Assembly: GCA_002508495.1 (NCBI GenBank)
Contig: DANA01000110.1
Coordinates: 1-10,069 of the forward strand
Origin: Methanoregula sp. UBA276
GTDB lineage: Archaea > Halobacteriota > Methanomicrobia > Methanomicrobiales > Methanospirillaceae
Reading direction: 5' to 3'
DNA: 10,069 nt
A program made the position numbers and the translations under genes. Positions 5,981 to 10,069 of this stretch are shown here, in pieces. Under the pieces are notes generated by a model that worked only from the letters and a program-made list of their open reading frames with translations, searched no databases and was not told the origin of the DNA. The first letter of the stretch is position 1. Every line of letters begins with the position of its first letter.

Positions 5981-6115
5981 ATGGTTGCAGCGAAAAAGAC
6001 CCAGGAAGGAAAGAAAACGGTGCCTGAAAAGGCACAGCCAAAGAAAGCAGCAGCAAAGAAATCCACACCTGCAAAAACAGCAGTAAAAAAACCAGTTTCA
6101 AAAACCAGAAAATAA
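5981..6115 (+). CDS. Small Lys/Ala-rich basic protein, 44 residues
   Basis: The protein has 14 Lys and 1 Arg among 44 residues, with 8 Ala, 4 Pro and only two acidic residues. Its KKAAAKKSTPAKTAVKKP-like pattern resembles the disordered tails of histone H1 or AlgP-type proteins. Such tails bind DNA or RNA through charge; a nucleoid or nucleic-acid role here is inferred from composition only. Expression signals are strong: GGAGTTGA at 5966-5973 matches GGAGGTGA with one mismatch, 7 bases before the ATG. A seven-T run (6117-6123) begins two bases after the TAA stop. It stands alone between a gene-poor interval and a minus-strand gene. No fold or signal peptide is visible. Confidence 0.75.
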   Translation: MVAAKKTQEGKKTVPEKAQPKKAAAKKSTPAKTAVKKPVSKTRK

Positions 6116-6116
6116 C

Positions 6117-6123
6117 TTTTTTT
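6117..6123 (+). terminator. Oligo-T terminator of the small basic protein
   Basis: A run of seven Ts starts one base after the TAA stop at 6113-6115. This is a typical archaeal termination signal and supports the small gene as a real transcription unit. Confidence 0.55.
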
Positions 6124-6197
6124 CTCAGACAGGCAACCGGGTGCGGACTGAAGGGGGAATGACCATCCGGAAAATGCAAGAGACGCGGGGGGTCATG

Positions 6198-6214
6198 AGG
6201 GGTAATCTTCCCCT
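6198..6214 (-). terminator. Short hairpin downstream of the lipoprotein gene
   Basis: AGGGG (6198-6202) pairs with CCCCT (6210-6214) around a 7-base loop, about 40 bases beyond the minus-strand stop. No T-run follows on the minus strand, so this is a weak candidate. The surrounding 6116-6255 holds only a 28-codon plus-strand frame (6159-6245) with no other support. Confidence 0.25.
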
Positions 6215-6255
6215 TGTGGAACTGGTTGCGCGGCCGGGGGAATAACCTGTCGGTG

Positions 6256-7098
6256 TTACCACTCTTCCTCTACAGGCACATAATACGTAACCGGCACGCG
6301 CGTGGTTACAACCGGAGCTGAACCAGTGGTAATTTTTATCTTAATGTCAATGAATTGTCCCGAGAGGGTTACGATAAACGATCCATCTTTGTAAACCTTC
6401 ATCGTCTTTCCTTTATCTGAACTGTAGGTACAACCATATCCTTCTTTTGCAACAGTTGCATTTGTTACGATATCGATTACCGTGACCTCTCCATACGGGT
6501 AAACAAAGGATGCCGGGCCGGTTCGTAACCCGGTTCCCCCCCCAGACGCGCCTCCGCTATCCTCTTCCTCTTCATCATCCGCATCCTCACTCGGATAACT
6601 GCTTCCGGTGTCCGCAGTTTGATCCGGTTTATCGAACAATGGACTGAACGTCAGATCCAGCACAAGTGGTCCCTCGGCGACATCCACCCGGATTGCAGTT
6701 GTATTGGAACGCAGGATGAATTCCTTTGAGTATTCCGGAATTCTTGGAATTCGTGCAATGTCAACCGTTGACCAGGTCCCGTGATCCCGGTACGGGAGAC
6801 GGTAGGGATCAGACGTAACATAGGGATCGGGACTAACTTCTTTGACAACAAGGGTACGGGCAGGCGAAGGGGTTGCAGTCACCGGTACCCGGTCCAATGC
6901 ACCGCTGCCTGACGGATCTGCGGGAAGATCCATCCCGGGAAAATTCTCGTAACCAGAAGGAGAACCCATGCCAGCATCAGCTTCCTTTTCACTGAGCACC
7001 GTCTGCACAGAGTTGATGCAACCGGTTGAAAAGACAAACAGAACCAGAAGCAGGATTATTCCAAACCCGAAGGATATGTCAGTATTACGAATTCTCAT
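6256..7098 (-). CDS. Predicted lipoprotein of unknown function
   Basis: This 280-residue protein begins with a short charged N-terminus, a hydrophobic stretch (8-23) and STGC with Cys27. That is a lipoprotein-type signal, so it should be lipid-anchored outside the membrane. Residues 45-105 are rich in Pro, Ser and Gly. Two beta-strand-rich parts (about 107-155 and 196-258) flank an acidic, Gly-rich loop (160-192, including DADDEEEED). The C-terminal tail is Val/Thr-rich and ends PVEEEW. I do not recognise the family. The start at 7098 is chosen because the signal peptide begins there and a minus-strand TATA lies about 30 bases upstream, which fits a leaderless mRNA. An in-frame ATG at 7137 would overlap that TATA. 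The frame is open further upstream, but that part covers the divergent antiporter gene and is spurious. Confidence 0.75.
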   Translation of the reverse strand: MRIRNTDISFGFGIILLLVLFVFSTGCINSVQTVLSEKEADAGMGSPSGYENFPGMDLPADPSGSGALDRVPVTATPSPARTLVVKEVSPDPYVTSDPYRLPYRDHGTWSTVDIARIPRIPEYSKEFILRSNTTAIRVDVAEGPLVLDLTFSPLFDKPDQTADTGSSYPSEDADDEEEEDSGGASGGGTGLRTGPASFVYPYGEVTVIDIVTNATVAKEGYGCTYSSDKGKTMKVYKDGSFIVTLSGQFIDIKIKITTGSAPVVTTRVPVTYYVPVEEEW

Positions 7099-7124
7099 TA
7101 TCGTAGTAATACGTTCAGTAGCAG

Positions 7125-7133
7125 GATTAAAAA
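7125..7133 (-). promoter_or_regulatory. TATA element of the lipoprotein gene
   Basis: On the minus strand CTTTTTAAT is centred about 31 bases before the ATG at 7098. The expected transcription start falls within a few bases of the ATG. No Shine-Dalgarno is visible, which fits leaderless expression. Confidence 0.45.
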
Positions 7134-7180
7134 GCATATCGAAATGACCGGGCAGGAAACAGACTGGACACCCCCAAATC

Positions 7181-7190
7181 CTTTTTAAAA
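7181..7190 (+). promoter_or_regulatory. TATA element of the CPA2 antiporter gene
   Basis: CTTTTTAAAA is centred near 7186 and predicts a start near 7211-7213, leaving a leader of about 14 bases. GTGA at 7215-7218, 7 bases before the ATG, is a weak ribosome-binding match. It is divergent from the lipoprotein promoter within a 127-base gap. Confidence 0.45.
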
Positions 7191-7225
7191 GAAAGCGCAC
7201 TACATCATCCACAAGTGACCGGTTC

Positions 7226-9235
7226 ATGGTATTTGCCCTCTTTACCGATATCCTGATCGTCTTTGCCATCGCACTCATCGTCGGCCTCATCTTCAACCGG
7301 ATCAAGGTCCCGCCGCTCGTGGCATTCATCCTGACCGGCATCATCGTCGGCCCGTACGGTTTCTCCCTCATCCAGAGCGAGGAGCAGGTCACGGTGTTAG
7401 CCGAGATCGGCATCATCCTTTTGCTCTTCACCATCGGCCTAGAATTTTCCTTTAAAGACCTCTGGAAGATCCGGCTCATCGCTCTTGTGGGGGGTGCGCT
7501 GCAGGTCGGCCTCTCGTTTATATTCTTCTGTGGCCTCGCCCTCCTTTTCGGCTGGCCACCGGGTCAGGCAATCCTGATGGGCTTTCTGCTTTCCCTCTCC
7601 AGCACCGCCATCGTGCTCAAAATCCTCCACGAGCGCGGCGAGATCGATTCCCCGCATGGCAGCATCGCTCTTGGCATCCTCATCTTCCAGGATCTTGCCG
7701 CGATCCCGATGATCATGGCAATCCCGTTCCTTGCCAGCACCACCCTTTTCAACATCGAGCCCCTCCTCTCGGGAACCGATCTCGTCTGGCTGGTCTTCCA
7801 GGACATCGCCATCATGATCACGCTGATCGTCAGCGCAAAATGGATCATCCCCCGCCTGCTCTACGAGATCGCAAAGACCAAGAACCAGGAGATGTTCCTC
7901 CTCTTTGTCGTCCTCATCTGCTTCGGGGTTGCATGGCTTGTCTCTTTTACCGGGGCATCCCTTGCCATCGGGGCGCTTCTTGCTGGCCTCATCATCTCGG
8001 GATCGGAATACAGCCACCAGGCAGTCAGCATTATCCTGCCGTTCCGCGACATCTTCACCAGTTTCTTCTTCATCTCTATCGGCATGCTCCTCAATATTCA
8101 TTTTGTGATGGCGAATATCGGGCTGGTCATCGTCCTCATCATCATCGTACTCTGTGCAAAAGCCCTGCTTGCAACGGCAGCCCCCCTTGCACTTGGCTAC
8201 CCGTTACGCACCGCGGCGCTGACCGGTCTTGCTCTCGCACAGGTCGGCGAGTTCTCGTTCATCATCGCCCAGAGCGGCATGACGGCCGGTATCCTCCCCA
8301 CAGACACCTACCAGATGTTTCTTGCAATCGCCCTTGTGACCATGGCAGCCACACCGTTTGTCCTTGACCTTGGCCACCCGTTCACGAGCCGCATCTGCCG
8401 GATCCCGGCCCTCTCCCGCATTGCACAGGGAACCTGCGGTGTCGATGACGGAGAACCCCACCCGGAGCGCAAAGACCACCTCATAATCATCGGTTTTGGC
8501 ATAACCGGCCGGAACCTTGCCCGGGCTGCAAAAAACGGCCACATCCCCTACACGATCGTGGAACTGAACCCCGATCTCGTCACCGCGGCGCGACTCGAAG
8601 GAGAGCCGGTCATCTTTGGCGATGCCACGAGCGAGGGGGTGCTGAGTCATGCCGGTGTCCGCTTGGCACGGATTGCGGTCGTAGCAATCAATGACCCGAT
8701 AGCGATCCGCAAGATAACGGCGCAGGTCCGCCGCCTGAACTCAGGGATCACCATCATTGTCCGGACCCGTTATATCAGCGAGATGGAAGCGCTCTACCTC
8801 ATCGGGGCCGATGAGGTGATTGCCGAAGAGTTCGAGACCTCGGTCGAGATCTTCACGGTCGTTCTGAACAAGTACTTCATCCCCCGTGACCAGATCGATG
8901 CATTCATCAGCGAGGTCCGGGCCGGTGGCTACCAGATGCTCCGCAAGAAGAGCGAGCCGCAGGCGGGTCTTCCGGACCTCATCAAGAACATCCCCAATAT
9001 CACCATCACGGCATTAACCATTGAAGAGGGATCGCTGCTTGCCGGAAAGACGCTGGGCGGGTTCAACCTGCGCAAGCGGCATAACATCACCATCCTTGCG
9101 CTCCAGCGCAATGGCGAGACCCACACGGGGCTAGGCGGGGAGACGCTCCTTTTAGCTGGCGACGTGGCAATCGTGTACGGGACGCCGTCGTATATCGCAC
9201 TTGCCGCAGGGTTATTCCGCCGCGAAAAGTCCTGA
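7226..9235 (+). CDS. CPA2-family cation:proton antiporter with RCK (TrkA-N/TrkA-C) domains
   Basis: The 669-residue protein joins a membrane antiporter domain (about 5-385) to two cytoplasmic regulatory domains. In the membrane part, LSSTAIVLKIL (123-133) and GILIFQDLAAIP (150-161) are CPA2 hallmarks. Asp156 occupies the ion-binding position of the family, and GEFSF (341-345) is also conserved. The TrkA-N (RCK-N) domain starts at about 417 with the Rossmann motif GFGITG (423-428). Glu446 ends the second strand in VELNPD, a feature usual for NAD(H) binding, and GDAT follows at 465-468. A TrkA-C domain occupies about 585-660. Relatives (KefB/KefC, GerN) exchange K+ or Na+ for H+ and are gated by nucleotides; which ion is moved here cannot be read. 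Its own promoter and a terminator at 9239-9263 make it a single-gene unit. Confidence 0.93.
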   Translation: MVFALFTDILIVFAIALIVGLIFNRIKVPPLVAFILTGIIVGPYGFSLIQSEEQVTVLAEIGIILLLFTIGLEFSFKDLWKIRLIALVGGALQVGLSFIFFCGLALLFGWPPGQAILMGFLLSLSSTAIVLKILHERGEIDSPHGSIALGILIFQDLAAIPMIMAIPFLASTTLFNIEPLLSGTDLVWLVFQDIAIMITLIVSAKWIIPRLLYEIAKTKNQEMFLLFVVLICFGVAWLVSFTGASLAIGALLAGLIISGSEYSHQAVSIILPFRDIFTSFFFISIGMLLNIHFVMANIGLVIVLIIIVLCAKALLATAAPLALGYPLRTAALTGLALAQVGEFSFIIAQSGMTAGILPTDTYQMFLAIALVTMAATPFVLDLGHPFTSRICRIPALSRIAQGTCGVDDGEPHPERKDHLIIIGFGITGRNLARAAKNGHIPYTIVELNPDLVTAARLEGEPVIFGDATSEGVLSHAGVRLARIAVVAINDPIAIRKITAQVRRLNSGITIIVRTRYISEMEALYLIGADEVIAEEFETSVEIFTVVLNKYFIPRDQIDAFISEVRAGGYQMLRKKSEPQAGLPDLIKNIPNITITALTIEEGSLLAGKTLGGFNLRKRHNITILALQRNGETHTGLGGETLLLAGDVAIVYGTPSYIALAAGLFRREKS

Positions 9236-9238
9236 TTG

Positions 9239-9263
9239 AAGACCCGTCCGGTCTTATTTTTTT
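9239..9263 (+). terminator. Hairpin plus T-run terminator of the antiporter gene
   Basis: AAGACC (9239-9244) and GGTCTT (9250-9255) form a perfect 6-bp stem with a 5-base loop. An A and seven Ts (9257-9263) follow. It starts four bases after the TGA stop and looks like a bacterial-style intrinsic terminator. Confidence 0.65.
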
Positions 9264-9341
9264 CCTTCCCTGTAGCCATTAACAAAACTTTTTTGCTGTT
9301 TCAGGTTACATTTCCGTTCATAACACAAGAGGTGAGAGAGA

Positions 9342-9851
9342 ATGGCCGCACAGTTCGACAAGACCCTCATCGGGGAAGCACTGGTAGGAGAAGGTCCCGA
9401 GATCGCCCACATCGATCTCGTCATCGGGGCAAAAGGCAGCCCGGTTGAGGCAGCGTTCGTCAACTCGATCGCCATGCCCCGGCAGGGGCACACGCCATTG
9501 CTTGCCGTGGTCACCCCGAACCTGCCCGCGAAGCCGTCAACGCTGATGATCAACAAGGTGACCATCAAGAACGCCAGCCAGGCAATCCTGATGTTCGGGC
9601 CGGCCCAGAATGCCGTTGCTCTGGCGGTCATGGATTCGGTTGCCGAGGGGATCATCCCAAAAGCTGAAGCGGAGAACCTGCTCCTCATCGTCTCGGTCTT
9701 CATCGAATGGGACGCAAAGGACAAGGAGAAGGTCCGCACGTTCAACTACGAGGCGACAAAACTTGCAATAAAACGGGCGATGCGATCCGAACCCTCCGCA
9801 GACGAGGTCCTTGCGAAGAAGTGCACGGCAAAACACCCGTTCTGCGAGTGA
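9342..9851 (+). CDS. fae: Formaldehyde-activating enzyme (5,6,7,8-tetrahydromethanopterin hydro-lyase)
   Basis: This 169-residue protein matches Fae along its whole length. Fae condenses formaldehyde with tetrahydromethanopterin to give methylene-H4MPT. Visible family motifs are GEALVGEGPEIAHIDLVIG (11-29) with His23, the residue proposed as catalytic in Methylobacterium Fae, then LLAVVTPNLPAKPSTLM, FGPAQNAVA and NYEATKLAIKRA, ending with HPF. The length is that of stand-alone Fae; there is no fused hexulose-phosphate synthase domain, as found in many archaeal Fae-Hps proteins. In a methanogen it would detoxify formaldehyde or recover it into the C1 pathway; that role is inferred. GAGGTGAG at 9329-9336 is an excellent Shine-Dalgarno, 5-6 bases before the ATG. 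A seven-T run follows the stop. It is transcribed separately from the antiporter. Confidence 0.95.
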   Translation: MAAQFDKTLIGEALVGEGPEIAHIDLVIGAKGSPVEAAFVNSIAMPRQGHTPLLAVVTPNLPAKPSTLMINKVTIKNASQAILMFGPAQNAVALAVMDSVAEGIIPKAEAENLLLIVSVFIEWDAKDKEKVRTFNYEATKLAIKRAMRSEPSADEVLAKKCTAKHPFCE

Positions 9852-9860
9852 GCATCCACC

Positions 9861-9867
9861 TTTTTTT
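9861..9867 (+). terminator. Oligo-T terminator of fae
   Basis: Seven consecutive Ts lie 10 bases after the fae stop codon, the usual archaeal termination signal. No stable hairpin precedes it. Confidence 0.55.
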
Positions 9868-10069
9868 GGCTTTGGTACAGCCCACGTTCCCCAAACGACC
9901 ATCTCTTCTCTGCGCTGCCGGATCCCCGCACGGGGGGCGGGGGAACGCGTGGCGCAAAGAGGGGGACATTGTCCGGAATAACGAGTATCTCTTTGGTACC
10001 AGGGTTTACCATCGCTTCAAGAACCTTTACATTGGTGTTGCGTTTCCTGCCGCCACCCCGTGGCGCCCC

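Noticed and set aside
5820..6179. Minus-strand frame of 119 codons over the small basic gene
   Set aside because: Its Leu/Phe-rich N-terminal half is simply the antisense of the Lys/Ala-rich gene; only the part below 5975 is kept as an open question.
7099..7479. N-terminal extension of the lipoprotein to 7479
   Set aside because: It would run across the antiporter start and promoter, and would bury the lipoprotein signal peptide inside the chain.
7439..8101. Minus-strand open frame opposite the antiporter gene
   Set aside because: Highly charged, low-complexity translation typical of the antisense of a hydrophobic protein; no supporting signals.
9904..9950. G/C-rich inverted sequence around CCCCGCACGGGGGGCGGGGG as a terminator
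   Set aside because: The pairing is mostly low-complexity C against G with several registers possible, and no T-run follows; fae already has an oligo-T signal nearer its stop.
1..10069. CRISPR array, insertion sequence, tRNA or rRNA genes, defence systems
   Set aside because: I saw no regularly spaced direct repeats, no transposase-like frame with terminal repeats, no cloverleaf or conserved rRNA sequence, and no nuclease, helicase or toxin-antitoxin motif.

Overview
The window looks like chromosome of a methanogenic archaeon, most likely from the order Methanomicrobiales (Methanoregula-like). This rests on three things. There is a formaldehyde-activating enzyme (Fae) that works with tetrahydromethanopterin. 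There is a CooC-type nickel/CODH-maturation ATPase. Promoters look archaeal, with A/T-rich TATA elements about 25-35 bases before starts, oligo-T terminators, and a mix of Shine-Dalgarno-led and probably leaderless genes. The genus is an inference from protein style; no database was consulted.

Left part (1-2660). The window opens inside a metal-chelate (iron-siderophore/cobalamin type) ABC substrate-binding protein, of which only the C-terminal 170 residues are visible. A promoter then serves a 618-residue full ABC exporter with membrane and ATPase domains on one chain, followed by two stem-loops and a T-run.

Middle (2660-5453). A 252-residue CooC-like P-loop ATPase with a Cys-x-Cys pair has its own promoter, which is framed by an inverted repeat. 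After a 274-base gap with another inverted repeat come a DrrA-like ABC ATPase and its ABC-2 permease, translationally coupled by an ATGA overlap.

Gene-poor part (5454-6255). Most of this stretch carries no recognisable gene. It has a promoter-like element nearly identical to that of the exporter. Just downstream are two perfect 8-bp stem-loops sharing a TGGTG/CACCA core, which makes a structured small RNA or a leaderless 42-residue protein possible. It then has a second strong TATA element and a clear 44-residue Lys/Ala-rich basic protein with a near-perfect Shine-Dalgarno.

Right part (6256-10069). A minus-strand lipoprotein of unknown function is transcribed divergently from a 669-residue CPA2 cation:proton antiporter with cytoplasmic RCK (TrkA-N/TrkA-C) domains. 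Fae follows, with its own Shine-Dalgarno and terminator. The last 200 bases are unresolved.

The genes look like separate housekeeping, transport and cofactor units, not one pathway. Nothing recognisable as a phage, transposon, CRISPR array or defence island is present. The most unusual material is the non-coding region 5600-5975.
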